From positions 377,882 to 441,881 of the forward strand of contig JALMQS010000082.1 of NCBI GenBank assembly GCA_024734495.1: 64,000 nt of DNA. The letters are read 5' to 3'. The stretch's first letter is position 1; the number at the start of each line of letters is the position of its first letter. Origin of the DNA: Forficula auricularia. Lineage: Eukaryota > Arthropoda > Insecta > Dermaptera > Forficulidae. A program made the translations under genes and the position numbers. Positions 8,940 to 20,754 of the stretch are shown here, piece by piece. A model generated the notes under the pieces. That model had not been told where the DNA came from, did no database searches, and saw only the letters and a list, made by a program, of their open reading frames with translations.

Positions 8940-11900
8940 TTTATAAAAAACAAGCATGTTGGTTCTTTATATAACTTGAAGTGTTGATTTCTATTTGCAG
9001 GCATTAAAATATCATTAATTTAAATAATTTAAATAAAAGAAAATTATTTATTTTTCTTCAAATTCTAGACTCACTCTTGCCACCACCGGCATGGCAGTTG
9101 ACAAATTAATAATAAATTTACTTTTATTTGAATTTTATTTAATTTAGAAATCAACCTTTTCCTGAATTTGACATCAATAATAATATTAATGCACCACTCC
9201 ATGAAATGCAAGAAATTACCCATCAATATTCAGTTCCCACAAAACAAATAAGGTATTAGATGTTAATCATATAAAAATTAAAAGATCTTGAATATGGTCA
9301 AAAAATAAAATAAAAAGGTTATAATAAAATTAAGCTTTCGTCTATTTTGTACAAACATTTTCAAATTGTAAGAAATACCAAAATCTATACATAAAATCGA
9401 GTATAAAATTAAGGTTTTGTCTGTACATTGGTCCAAATCGCCTCAAATTTTGGATGCAGACGTTTCAAGCAAAGTTATCAAAGAAATCATCTTTAACAAA
9501 ATTCCTGTCTTTCTGTCTGTCTGTTTGTCCACACTCCAGTGGGCATATAATAAAAACGGCTAGAGATATTCTTATGAAATGTTGTATTTGGATCAGATGT
9601 CTTCTAACTTCAAATCTGAGCTATAGAATATTTTGACCCCAAAAGGGGGTTTTGTGTGGTCAATAATGGAAATTATAAAATAACACCTATACTATTAACT
9701 CTACGGCAAATTTTGTCAGTTGCAAAATTGTAGAGGATGTGATTTTTGAAACTTTTGTTTAAAAATATTCCCCGAAAACTCACCCAATAAGGGGGAAGGG
9801 TCAAAAAATGTAAATTCTAGCTTGTACATATGCCAAAAATGTGTTACCTGCTAACTCACAACAAGGAAACATATGTTATATATGATAAAAAATGGATTTA
9901 GCAGGTTTACTCTCTAAGGCGACCAAATATGTATTGCAACATGTTTTTATGTATAAAGTTTTTTGAAATGTAATTTTTTTTATTTTATTATTTATTATTT
10001 ATTTATTGAATTAAGATTGAATTTTCTAAAAATTGTTAATCTATTAAATTTTGTATAAATGTTACTTTTAAATTCACTACACCATTGAACTTATTGGGCA
10101 AATATTAAATATTATAAAGTATATCCATGAGTTCAGGCTGTGATCAATTGATGTATAATATAAATGCTTGCCTATCAGTGGATCACAATTAAAATTAGTA
10201 TTTATAAAAAATATTTTTTTTTTTTTTATAAATTTTATTAAACCAATTATTTTACATTAATTAATGTATACCTTGTATTTTAGCTTCGATTTCGGAGATT
10301 GCTTCTCCACCATCGAGTGTCCTTATTAATCTTTAGTCCTTGTTTTTAATAAGAGGAAAAATCTAATTAGATAAAAAAACCTCTTTTCCGATAATTATTT
10401 AAATTCCATTATTCCCCAATCAAATCGATTGGTTATTCCTTTATAAAAAATAAACATGTTGGTTCTTTATATAATTTGAAGTGTTGATTTCTATTTGCAG
10501 GCATTAAATAAAATTGAAATAAAAGATTATTTATTTATTTTTCGATAAATTCTCGACTCGCTCCGGCCACTTGATAAATTAATAAATTCTCTTCTATTTG
10601 AATTTTATTTAATCCAAATAGAAATCAACCCCTTTTTCCTGAATTTGACATCAATAATAATATTAATATACCACTTGTATTAAATAATGCAAGAAATTAC
10701 CTAACAATGTACAGTCCGCACAGAACAAATAAGGGTTAATCATATAACAATTAAAAGAACATGAATATGGCAAAAAATAAAATAAAAACGTTATAATAAA
10801 ATCAAGATTTCGTTTATTTTGTACAAACATTTTCAAATGGTAAAAAAAAATACAAAAATCAAGACATTGAAAATTTATATATAAAATCTAGTATAAAATT
10901 AAAGTTTTGTTTGTAACATTGGTCCAAATCGCCTCAAATTTTGGATGCACACGTTTCAAGCAAAGTTATCAAAGAAAACACCTCCAACAAAATTCCTGTC
11001 TGTCTGTCTGTCCGCGCTCTTTTGTGTCCAGTGGGCATATAATAAAAACGACAGGAGATTTTCATATGAAATTTTAAATTTGGATCAGATATCTTCTAAC
11101 TTAAAATCTGAGCTATAGAATATTTTGACCCCAAAAGGGAGGTTTGGGGGGGTTTTGTGTGGTCAATAATGGAAATTATGATATAACACCTATACTCTTT
11201 ACTCTACAGCAAATTTTGTCAGAAGCAAAGTTGTAGAAGATGTGATTTTTGAAACTTTTGTTTAAAAATATTCACTAAAAGGTCTAACATTGAGAAATCT
11301 TATTAAAATTAATATTTATAAAAAATAAACATGTTGGTCCTTTATATAACTTGAAGTGTTGATTTCTATTTGCAGGCATTAAATAAAATTGGAATAAAAT
11401 TTTATTTATTTATTTTTCGCCAAAGTTTCGACTCGCTCCGGCCACTTGTCAAATTAATAAATTTACTTTTATTTGAATTTTATTTAATTCTGTCTGCAAA
11501 TAGAAATCAACCCCTTTTTCCTGAATTTGACATCAATAATAATATTAATACACCACTTGTATTAAATAATGCAAGAAATTACCCATCAATGTTCAGTCCC
11601 CACAGAATAAATAAGGTTTTAAATGTTAATAATATAAAAAGTCAAAGATCTTGTATATGGTCAAAAAATAAAATAAAAACGTTATAATAAAATCAAGATT
11701 TCGTTTATTTTGTACAAACATTTTCAAGTTCAAAAAAAAGTACAAAATTCAAGACATTGAAAATGTATATAAAGAATTAAGGTTTTGTTTGTACATTGGT
11801 CCAAATCGCCTCAAATTTTGGATGCACTCGTTTCAAGCAAAGTTAGCAAAGAAAACACCTCCAACAAAATTCCTGTCTGTCTGGCCGGGCTCTTTTGTGT

Positions 11901-12180
11901 CCAGTGGGCATAAAAACGGCTGGAGATATTCTTATGAAATTTTGTATTTAGATCAGATAACTATCTTAAAATCTGAGCTATAGAATATTTTAATATTTTG
12001 ACCCCAAAGAGGGGTTTTGGGTGGTTTTGCGGGGTCAATAATGGAAATTATAAAATAACACCTATACTAATATATGTATTAACTCTACGGGAAATTTTGT
12101 CAGAAGCAAAATTGTAGAGGATGTGATTTTTGAAACTTTTGTTTAAAAATATTCCCCAATAAGGGAGGAAGGTTAAGGAG
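8940..12180 (+). repeat. Three tandem Helitron-derived blocks
   Basis: Three related blocks lie head to tail: about 8942-9838, 10441-11280 and 11311-12180. Each begins with ATGTTGGT(T/C)C(T/C)TTATATAA and contains GTTGATTTCTATTTGCAGGC, CAAATCGCCTCAAATTTTGG and CAAAATTCCTGTCTGTCTG. The second half of each block matches the interior of the compact Helitron at 24820-25445. The array therefore looks like serial duplication of Helitron sequence. The first gap (9840-10440) holds a TIR-element fragment, a segment repeated at 13640-13830, and a SINE. Confidence 0.65.
10214..10439 (-). mobile_element. Short retroposon SINE-2, reverse copy
   Basis: Flanked by the 13-bp duplication TTTATAAAAAATA (10201-10213 and 10440-10452), with the tail (T-run on this strand) at the left. 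Relatives lie at 44865-45054, 48280-48480 and 60762-60954. The duplication shows it inserted into the second Helitron-derived block. Confidence 0.7.
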
Positions 12181-12414
12181 TGTAAACCTGTCAATTTACA
12201 ACAAGGAAATTTTGCAGGAGAGAGAAAAAACAAACAAAATTATATATTGTTGTAATGGAAAGAAACTATTTTTCACATTTTTTTTCTACAACTTACGATC
12301 GTAATTTTAAGTAGCACTTTTACTTGGACGATGCTGCATCTCTTTTTCTTTCAAACGGTATTAATATGGAATATATGATAAAACATGGATTTAGCAGGTT
12401 TACACTCTAAGCCG
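12176..12414. mobile_element. TIR element relative of 7513-7955
   Basis: Contains GAGTGTAAACCTG at the left and CAGGTTTACACTCTAAGCCGAC at the right, with the same interior. It abuts the third Helitron-derived block. Confidence 0.6.
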
Positions 12415-12551
12415 ACCAAATATGTATTGCAATATGTTTTTATGTATAAAGGTTTTTGAAATGTAATTTTTTTATGCCAGTTTTAAAGGGCAATTGATAA
12501 GTATTTAACGCAGAATAGTAGGGTATATATAATCTATTACAAGAGTGATTA

Positions 12552-14152
12552 TCTATATATATAAAATTCTTTGCCCGATACACTCACTCACTCAATCATC
12601 ATCAAAACAGCCAGAACCACTGGACATAGAAACATGAAATTTGGAGAGGATATTACATCTATGACATAGGGGCTCACTAAGAAAGGATTTTTCGAAATTC
12701 GACACCTAAGGGGGTCAAAGGGGGCAAAGTGTGTTTTCACTGATTATGCGATATCTCTTAAGGACGATAAAATATCTACTTGCTTTTTACTTATAAAAAT
12801 ACTAAATTTAAATATCTAAAAACGTAATTTCAGGATTTTTTGAAATTCGACCCATAAAGGAGTCAAAAGGGGCAAAATATCTTTGCAATGTGTTTACACT
12901 AATTATGCATTTTCAATTAAGAACGATAAGATATCTACTTGATTTTTACTTAATAAAATTCTAAATACAAATATCTAAAAAGTAATTTCAGGATTTTTTG
13001 AAATTCGACTCCCAACTATCCAAAATGTGAGTGGGGGCAAAAATTAAAACTCTCTCCTATCTTGATCAAATTTTGTAGAGTTATTCTTTATTACTTTAAG
13101 AAACTATTCCTGTAAAAATCAACTATCAAAATTGACTGTATGGGGGCGAAGAGGGGTGGGGGCAAATTATAGAAATTTTTAGCTTTTTAGTACATTTACT
13201 CTTTAGAAGACTGTGGATTATTTATTTGCAAATATCTAAAAAATAATTTCAACCTCCCAAAATGTGAGTGGGGGCAAACAATTAATACTCTCTCCGATAT
13301 AGATCAAATTTTGTAATGTTAGTTTTTAAGACTATATAAAATGTATGCTGTAAAAATCAATAGCCAAAATGAGTGCGTGAGGGGCAAAAGAGGGGGCAAA
13401 ATATTACAAATATATATTACAGACCTAATAATCACATGTCGAGAAGCGCGCCGCTCGCCAGGGCCACCTGCCCGGAGGGCCGAGCTGTAGAGGGCGTCCC
13501 GAAGGCACGCCTGGAGCAGCTTGTCTTTCATAAGCATTGCGGGCTCAAGGATATACAATTTTTTTTAGATCCCACTTACTGGTTTAAATCCCCCTAGATT
13601 TTTTTTTATATATTACAAAATTATATAACAAATAGAATTTTCTATAAATTATTTATTTAGTGAATTAAGATTGAATTTTCTAAAAATTGTTAATCTACTA
13701 AATTTTGTATAAATGTTACTTTTAAATTCACTACACCATTGAACTTATCGGCCAAATATTAAATATTATAAAGTATATCCATGAGTTCAGGCTGTGATCA
13801 ATTGATGTATAATATAAATGCTTATTTAATAAAGATACGGTTGTTGTAACTATTCTCTGTATTATCTCATTTTTGTTCAAAGATTTTGTTTTAGGTTCGA
13901 GGTGAAACACCTATGGGAAGTTCTCTAAGTATTTAGTACTTTACTTAGTTAATTATAGATTTCAGTATAATAGGTTACTTTATTTATTTAGATATTGACG
14001 CCAGAATCTTTTGTTAAAATTGGCAAATTTTCAATTATAATAATTTTTGAAACTATTTAAAATTTTCTCTTTTAATTTAAGAATAATTCCCAGAATGAGA
14101 CACCCCCGTCAGGGGCTAGGTAACGCCGGTCCGAAGGTCCGGCCGTCAGTTA
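12552..14152 (+). mobile_element. Candidate non-autonomous Helitron
   Basis: The left end is TCTATATATATAAAATTC preceded by A, the common insect Helitron 5' form. The interior holds tandem-like paragraphs (AATTCGAC, CAAAATGTGAGTGGGGGC repeated). A possible 3' end is the GC hairpin with CCGGTCC facing GGTCCGG near 14116-14135, followed by TTAGT at 14148-14152 instead of CTAGT. The 5' end is convincing. The pairing with this 3' end is a guess. 13640-13830 repeats 10020-10180. Confidence 0.5.
13430..13535 (+). repeat. GC-rich hairpin repeat
   Basis: A GC island in AT-rich surroundings with the hairpin GGCGT, CCCGAAGGC, ACGCC. A related segment with a perfect GCGTGCC/GGCACGC hairpin lies at about 43015-43070 and 58895-58950. 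Possibly Helitron-end derived. Confidence 0.45.
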
Positions 14153-14334
14153 GTATGGGGCCCAGTGGCGCAAGCGAGGGGGGGAGCAAGGGGGGGGGGG
14201 CATCATGCCCGGGCCTTACTCACAAAGGGGCGCCAAATGGTCCGCAAAACAAAAAATTGCTGGATAATTTTTATTTTTATTATAATCTATTTCTGGAAAA
14301 TATATTTTAAATTTAGTGCCAGTGTAATATAATA

Positions 14335-14465
14335 ACCACACACCTCGCCCCCACCACTGCATCCCCACTCCGCCCCACCCCCACCCCAACCGCGCCTCCC
14401 ACCCCCGGATCACCCACAACTGCACCCCACCTGCACCTCCCACATTAACCCCACCCCGCACCAAG
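14335..14465. repeat. C-rich dispersed repeat, copy 1
   Basis: ACCACACACCTC, CCCCCACCACTGCATCCC and CCCACAACTGCACC recur at 20755-20865. The strand is strongly C-rich, so its complement is G-rich and might form quadruplexes. Both copies lie near Helitron-like (TA)n and TTTAATAAGAGTAGAT sequence. Confidence 0.55.
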
Positions 14466-14559
14466 TTTTTGCATTTCTAGCTTTCTATTGGTCTACATAT
14501 TGCATGTGTATATTTGTTTACTCGTCCACCAATTTGCCCACATTCGTTCATATTGATAA

Positions 14560-14740
14560 ACATTATAAAAAAATAAATAAGAAAATAATAATAAAAAAAA
14601 TCGTATAGTATCTGAAATAAAAGATAAAAATTAAATAAGATTTGTTTCCAGGTTATATGAAAAAAAAAAAAAACACTCCAATCACTGTTATTTGTAAATA
14701 CACCTGTAATGTTTAGACACCTGTTAATTAAAAACAAACA
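14560..14740 (-). repeat. Dispersed repeat pair, copy 2
   Basis: Reverse-oriented match of 8255-8440. Confidence 0.5.
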
Positions 14741-14889
14741 AAAGATTCCTAATTTTAATATAATATATTAATATTTGCTGTAACCTATTAGTGGGTTTTA
14801 AAATTAAAAAACAAATTAAAAATAAAAGATAATTGAAAAAAATGTAAACAAACTTTTTTATTGAGATTTTCATCTATCAATAATTAATT

Positions 14890-15092
14890 TAATTAAGAAA
14901 GAGATCAATTACGATTAAATTTCTGAGGTCCGGACCTAGCCAGATCGCTTTCTCATCCTCAAAACTTGTTAATAGAATTTGTTTCATCAAAATCGGTAGA
15001 GCCGTTTTCAAAATAGAAGTAAATATAAATATATATATATATTTATATATATATATACAAACAATTTTTGCTCGTTTAATAAGAGTAGATAT
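14890..15092 (-). mobile_element. Helitron 5' end, reverse orientation
   Basis: On the minus strand it begins A|TCTACTCTTATTAAACGAG, a TC start preceded by A, followed by a (TA)-rich tract. The start recurs at 20890-20920. The 3' end was not found. The following sequence to about 15441 is AT-rich with nothing else seen. Confidence 0.45.
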
Positions 15093-15441
15093 AATCATAT
15101 TATTATTAAATATATGTATCTCCTTAGAGTTAATAAATATTTACTTTTTATTGTTTTAAAACTACGTGTTTTTTAAATATTTCTTTATAAATATGTAAAA
15201 TAAATAATAGATATCTTTTGAACTAATTATAGATGATCACATACATTTCAAAATCTAGCTTGTTTTCTCAACTACATTTTTGTCTCAAATTTAAAGCCTA
15301 GCTTAATCCTATCTACTTTTTATTTATTTATTAATTTTGCAGTATATTTTTACATATAATATTATATGGTTTTCGAATGGGGTGGGGGACGCTAAAATGT
15401 ATTGTGCCCCGGGCGCGAGTTAAGCTCGCTACGCCACTGAT

Positions 15442-16735
15442 GGGGCCATGCATAAATTACGTCACATAGTAAGGGTCCAGTAGTAAGTCCACAACGCTCA
15501 ATCCTTACTAGACAATCGCGCAAACATAGCCTCCTCAATAAATTCAGATTTAAGCATGCTTAAAAATGGGGATCTCACAATTTGGTAAACTTTAATGCTA
15601 GCAAAACGCAATGCTGCCTAATTCCTAGGCGCGCAGATAGGAACCTTCCGGACATTTCCTTTGATTCGAGCTCATTGAAATTTCGTAATAAAATATCAAT
15701 GTTAGGTGTCACCTTAGGTTCTGACCTCTCTTGGAATGACCATATTATCTCAGTAGCAAAAGCTGCAGCATGTAAGCTTGGCTTTTCCGAACCAAACGAT
15801 TTTTCACCCCAACTCAACTCCTTATATTATACAAGGCTCAAATTCGCCCCCGTCTTGAATATTGCTCGCATTTGTGGAAGGAGCCTCCAAGCATTCTCTT
15901 AATACCTTAGATGCAATTCAGAGGCGAGCTACCAGAATGATAGGCGATCCTCATTAACTGACACTCTCGACTCCCTAGCCCATCGTAGATCTGTCTCCGC
16001 CCTTTCCCTTTTTTATAGATATTACCATGGCTTTTGTTCTGACGAAATAAAATCGATAATCCCACCAAAGGCTTCATTTGCGCAGGAAATACACGATTTT
16101 CTAAAATTCAGCACCCCTACGCGCTAAACTGGATACTAATCGAACAAACGCATTCGCCAATTCATTTATCCCTATGACATCTAGAGACTGGAACTCTCTT
16201 CCCCCGACCGTCTTTCCAGCAACTTATAACCTTCAATCTTTCAAGACCAGCATCCACAGATACCTTCGACTGCTACCCAATCCCTAAATCTCCCCTTATC
16301 TTCACGTTACAAGGGTCCACCACGGACTACAGAGGTTGTACCTTCTTGATGCAACTTCTTCTTAGATCAATATCATTATTAAAAAAAAAGGGGGGGATGG
16401 GGCATTTCAGATTTGTGACATAATGTGACGGGGGCCCATGGGATCTTAAAAATTGTGATGTCACAAAAGCCAAATTAAAAAATTTTCAAATATATATTTT
16501 AGATTTCATGATATGAATAAAAATAAAGTTAAACTGAAAAAATATTAAATCCATTTAGTTGAGCTTAATTTATAAAAAAAAATCTATAAATTATTAAATT
16601 ACGGGCTATTAAAGTGATAGTGTGACGTCACAATACAGTGGGGAGGTTCAATGAAAATGTGACAGAATGTGAGACAGGGGGAATGAGGATCTAAATATCT
16701 TAAAATTCGTGTCACGTAATTCATGGACGACCCCT
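15442..16735. mobile_element. MITE with GTCCATAAATTACGTCAC-type ends, split by a LINE
   Basis: The left part (15442-15478) and right part (16390-16735, ending TTCATGGACGACCCC) match the uninterrupted MITEs at 25486-25772 and 56759-57004. In those copies GTAAG runs straight into a G-run. Here the Jockey-like fragment lies between them. Confidence 0.7.
15480..16389 (+). pseudogene. 5'-truncated Jockey-like LINE, RT C-terminus
   Basis: Frames encode the C-terminal third of a non-LTR reverse transcriptase: NASKTQCCLIPR, then SMLGVTLGSDLSWNDHI, and after a frameshift near 15790 LNTLDAIQRR..TRMIGD. It continues to a 3' UTR and an A-run at 16380-16389. The catalytic YADD region is upstream and missing. 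5' truncation and poly(A) are typical of target-primed insertion. The open frame 15582-15902 is only part of it. A related fragment lies on the minus strand at 23186-23930. Confidence 0.85.
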
Positions 16736-16871
16736 ATTCAATGAAATTAAAATTAGAATACAAGATAGATTCACAAATATTAATTTTAATTTATTTATGA
16801 AATCTACCTAGTAATAATCTAGTAGTCTAATTTTATTTGGATTGTGTCTTTCTATTCGTGTCCTTAAAGAA

Positions 16872-17280
16872 ATAAAAATAAAACCGACTTCAAAAAAATT
16901 AAATTAAACAAATGAAATAATAATAACTCAAAAATAAAATATAAAATGCACTAAAAGGTTTAAAATAATTATCTTATTTAGTTAAAACTAAACGACGAAA
17001 TATTAACATGAAATTACTTTTTGAAGTTGGTGCCAAACAAACTATAACTATAAGCGAGCGTACCCGCCAAACGTACTAAGTAAGATCCGACGAGTGAGAT
17101 TCATGAAATGTAAATGTTTGGCACCGACTTCAAAAAATAATTTCATGTTAATATTTCGTCGTTTAGTTGTAACTAAATAAGATAATTATTTTATACCTTT
17201 TAATGTATTTTATTTGATTTTTAAGTTATTATTATTTTATTTGTTGCATTTAATTTTTTTGAAGTCGGTTTTATTTTTTA
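16872..17280. mobile_element. Fold-back element FB-A, copy 1
   Basis: A near-perfect palindrome. ACCGACTTCAAAA at the left faces TTGAAGTCGGTT at the right, with TAAACGACGAAATATTAAC mirrored inside. The core (17022-17140) is a second palindrome, GAAGTTGGTGCCAAAC to GTTTGGCACCGACTTC. Confidence 0.7.
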
Positions 17281-17640
17281 ACCGACTTCAAAAAAGGAGG
17301 AGGTTCTCTATTCGACTGAATTTTTTTTTTTTTTTGTGCCTATATTACCTCATATCTCCGCCAATTGTCAACCGATTTTGAAAATTTTTTTGCATTGCGT
17401 CCAGTCTAGCTTCCGATTGGTCCCATTTTTTTTCGTTTTTTTTTCATAGGTATTAGACCTTTTTTATTAGGTTTGTTTAGACCTAACCTCTTTGTTTATG
17501 AACCGATTTCGATGGTTCTTTTTTATCCGAAAGGGGATGTCTTAGGGATGGTGTCATATTAATTTGGTCAAGTTCTGATGATATGATCACTATTAATAAC
17601 ATCACTAAAAAGAGAAAATAAAAATAATTTTTAAGAAAAA
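17281..17640 (+). repeat. Dispersed repeat FB-B copy
   Basis: Begins ACCGACTTCAAAAAAGGAGG and corresponds to 75-460 in reverse. It lies directly between two FB-A fold-backs and shares their GAAGTCGG ends. Confidence 0.65.
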
Positions 17641-17990
17641 ATAAAAACCGACTTCAAAAAATTAAATGCAACAAATAAAATACACTAAAAGGTATAAAAT
17701 AATTATTATCTTATTTAGTTACAACTAAACGACGAAATATTAACAGGAAATTACTTTTTGAAGTTGGTGCCAAACATATACCTTTTATGAAACGCACTCG
17801 ATGGATCTTACTTAGTACATTTGGTGGGTACACTCGCTTATAGGTATACTTTGTTTGGCACCGACTTCAAAAATTAATTTCATGTTAATATTTCGTCGTT
17901 TAGTTGTAACTAAATAAGATAATAATTATTTCATACCTTTTAGTGTATTTTATTTATTGCATTTAATTTTTTGAAGTCGGTTTTTATTTT
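17638..17990. mobile_element. Fold-back element FB-A, copy 2
   Basis: Same plan as 16872-17280, with core palindrome at about 17755-17875. Confidence 0.7.
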
Positions 17991-18565
17991 TTCTTAAAAA
18001 TTATTTTTATTTCTAAAAAAATTTTTTTTTCTCTTTTAGTGATGTTAATAATAGTGACTTAATATAATACCTTGCATGCATCTCTTAAGAGAAAGCGTCG
18101 GGCGAATGAATCAGAAGATGATAATAAAATTCAATTCATAAATATAGAAATTCTCTCGAAACGTTTGCGGGTTTTAAATGAATGTTTTAAGATTTTTTTT
18201 TATAAAAGATTTTATTTATTATAATTTCGATTATTTGGTCATAAGAATTGGAGATTTATGTTATTTCGTCATTGATCATATCTTCAGAACTTGACCAAAT
18301 TAATATGGGATCACCCCTAAGATACCCTTTCCAATAAAAAAAGAATCATTAAAGTCGGTTGATAAACAAAGAAGTTATGCCTAAACAAACATATCAAAAA
18401 AGGTCCAATACCAATGAAAAAAAACATGACCAATCGGAAACTAGACTGAACCCAATGCAAAAATATCATCAAAATCGGTTTACAATTGACGGAGATATGA
18501 GGTAACATAGACACAATAAAAAATTTAGTCGAATGGAGAACCTCCTCCTTTTTTGATGTCGGTTA
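17975..18565 (-). repeat. Dispersed repeat FB-B with basic-peptide module
   Basis: Ends in GAACCTCCTCC and TGATGTCGGTT. The module at 18078-18200 reads on the plus strand as a basic peptide (KRKRRANESEDDNKI, then INIEILSKRLRVLNECFK). The same frame is open in copies at 35478, 41500 and (reverse) 55600. Differences among copies are mostly non-synonymous, so selection is not evident. Confidence 0.55.
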
Positions 18566-18860
18566 ATAAAAGCAAATTAAATTTTTATTTTAAAAAAATA
18601 TTGAAGTTTTTTTACGAAATTTAACATCGTTTTTGCTAAAATATAGGGTGGTCCAGAAAGAAATTCATTTTTGAAAATAAAAAGAAAACAAAACTATTAT
18701 ACGTATTTAAAAGCGTTTAATCTTATACAATATAAAGTTTATTAAATGTAATTTTAGTTTTTGCATATTAAATGACGTTTTTGACTGTTTCGACACACTT
18801 CCAAACGGGCACGAAAATTTTGAAAAACTTTTAAAGAGTTTCTTTTGAAATGGCTTCCAT

Positions 18861-19012
18861 TTATTGCTGAATATTCAGCTTCAATTGCCGCAATATTGTC
18901 GAATTATTGCTTTTAAGGTGTCCCCATAAAAAGAAGTCTGCTGGACTTAAATCGGGACTCCTCGGTGGCCAGGTTATCTCACCCCTCCGTGAAATCAGTT
19001 TCTGAGGAAACA
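18861..19012 (-). pseudogene. Mariner-like transposase C-terminal relic, left arm
   Basis: The minus-strand frame contains PPRSPDLSPADFFLWGHL, the third-Asp region of mariner-like transposases. It is truncated by the snap-back junction and interrupted after LKS. It is the inverted partner of the plus-strand relic in 19427-19700. Confidence 0.75.
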
Positions 19013-19018
19013 TATCGC

Positions 19019-19253
19019 TTTTTTTTTTTTTTTTTTTTTTAATGATATTGGATGTGAGAAGGAGATACACCAGAAGGTGGATCCCCTAAAGGCCTGTATG
19101 GGCTGGCCCCTATATCGTGAAAAGTACAGAGTAGAAGGAAAAGAAGCCGGGATCACGAGCCAATCTCAGAAACTTAGATACAATTCAATATCCAATTTAC
19201 TAAGGTTTTAGGGGCTTCGAGCAGTGGTAAATTCTCCGCGCGATAAATTCGGT
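19019..19253 (-). mobile_element. Short retroposed element with poly(A) tail, reverse copy
   Basis: T-run at 19019-19040, then the reverse complement of 4394-4638. It starts at the same base as that copy. Confidence 0.65.
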
Positions 19254-20037
19254 TAAATTTATCTCCCACTTATCACGCGCATGCTCTCATTCGAAGTTTC
19301 AAGAATCGCGAGGTTACAAAAAAAATCTGTGAAACCTACCTCGCAATTTTACGCAATTTTTATGATTATATAAAAATGTTTCACCTAGAACCAACACCTA
19401 TCTCCTTAAAATTTATAAGGGGATATGTTTCCTCAGAGATTGATTTCACGGAGGGGTGACATAACCTGGCCTCCGAGTCCCGATTTAAAGCAGACTTCTT
19501 ATGGGAACATCTTAAAAGCAAGGTATACGCTAATAATCCGACAACATTGCGGCAATTGAAGCTGAATATTCAGCAAGAAATGGAAGCCATTTCAAAAGAA
19601 AATCCTAGTAAAGTTTTTCAAAATTTTCATGCCCGTTTGGAAGTGTGTCGCAACATCCAAGGAGGTCATCTTGGTGATTTATTTTTCAAAAACTAAAAAT
19701 TACATTTAATAAACTTTATATTGTATAAGATTAAACGCTTTTAAATATAATAGTTTTGTTTTCTTTCTATTTTCAAAAATGAATTTCTTTCTGGATCATT
19801 AACGAATATTAGGAAAGACATGGGACAAGGACTAAAATGAAAAAATCTTACTTCTTGGGCTCTGGACAAGAGTCCTTGTATTTTTTGGAAAAACCACCAG
19901 GGTCTACTCCTTTGAAGTCTCGCTAGGCACAAGTTGAGACCGATTACAATACGATACCCGTGCGTCGCTATGGATAAAGAAAAGATCAAAATGTAGCTTT
20001 ATTGTGTCCATCTGGTATATACAAATATTATTAAATA

Positions 20038-20638
20038 TTAATTAACAGGAATACAGAATTGACAAAATAAAAAAACAAAGTTTTTATTGAACGGGCCAGA
20101 CGTTTCGTCGATTAATTTCGACTTCTCAGTGGCTCATTCTATCACTCTTGTCAAAAGACAATTCCACTACGCGACGAAACATCCTTAATCCTTTTTATTT
20201 TTATTTAGACTATAATACATTGTTGGATCATGCCCCCAATCGCTCGGGAACTTCTTTTAACACTTGAACAATCAAAAAATTAAAAACCTTTAATCAAAAT
20301 TTATCACAAAAAAAATATGTTTCTACTCTTTCTTCATAAAAGTTTTTTTTATATTTTTTTTGTGATAAATTTTGATTAAAGGTTTTTAATTTTTTGATTG
20401 TTCAAGTGTGTAAAAGTTCAAGATTCTTGAGCAATTGGGGCATGATCCAACAATGTATTATAGTTTAAATAAAAATGGATTAAAGGATGTTTCGTCGCGT
20501 AGTGGAATTGTCTTTTGACAAAGAGTGATAGAATGAGCCACTGAGGAAGTCGAAATTAATCGACGAAACGTCTGGCCCATTCAATAAAAACTCTGTTTTT
20601 TAATTTTTGTCCAATTCCCTGCTATTCCTGTTAATTAA
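20038..20638. mobile_element. 600-bp fold-back with hammerhead-like motif in each arm
   Basis: TTAATTAACAGGAATA at the left faces the reverse complement at the right. Complementarity runs through both arms to a centre near 20320-20345. Each arm carries a hammerhead-like motif. The right-arm motif has a complete core, and the left-arm motif (20099-20129, minus) has lost one core base. Confidence 0.75.
20531..20582 (+). ncRNA. Hammerhead-ribozyme-like motif with long stem I
   Basis: GAATGAGCCA (20531-20540) pairs with TGGCCCATTC (20573-20582), 9 of 10 positions. Between them lie CTGAGGA (20541-20547), one extra A, GTCGA (20549-20553) paired to TCGAC (20560-20564), GAAA (20565-20568) and CGTC. 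CUGANGA, GAAA and a GUC site are all present. Helix III is only two bases each side and could complete by dimerisation (ACGT is self-complementary). The extra base before stem II is non-canonical. Confidence 0.5.
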
Positions 20639-20754
20639 TGCTTATTATGGATACGAGTGATTTCATCCTTTATAAATTCAGAGCAACATCTAATTAAAAG
20701 TACCTGGAGCCACCGAGCGATGCACGGGTACCCCCTGACCCCCCCCCCCCCCCC

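Larger units (their letters stand above)
18643..19796 (+). mobile_element. Second snap-back mariner-like element, with retroelement in its loop
   Basis: The left arm (18643-19014) and right arm (19427-19796) are inverted copies of one transposase 3' end. On the minus strand of the left arm one reads RRGEITWPPRSPDL and ADFFLWGHLKS. On the plus strand of the right arm one reads DFLWEHLKSKVYANNPTTL and LRQLKLNIQQ. TATAGGGTGGTCCAG starts the element, and the right end has diverged. The loop holds the retroelement at 19019-19253 and 170 bp of unassigned sequence. The transposase family differs from the one at 934-1888, but the architecture is the same. Confidence 0.75.
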
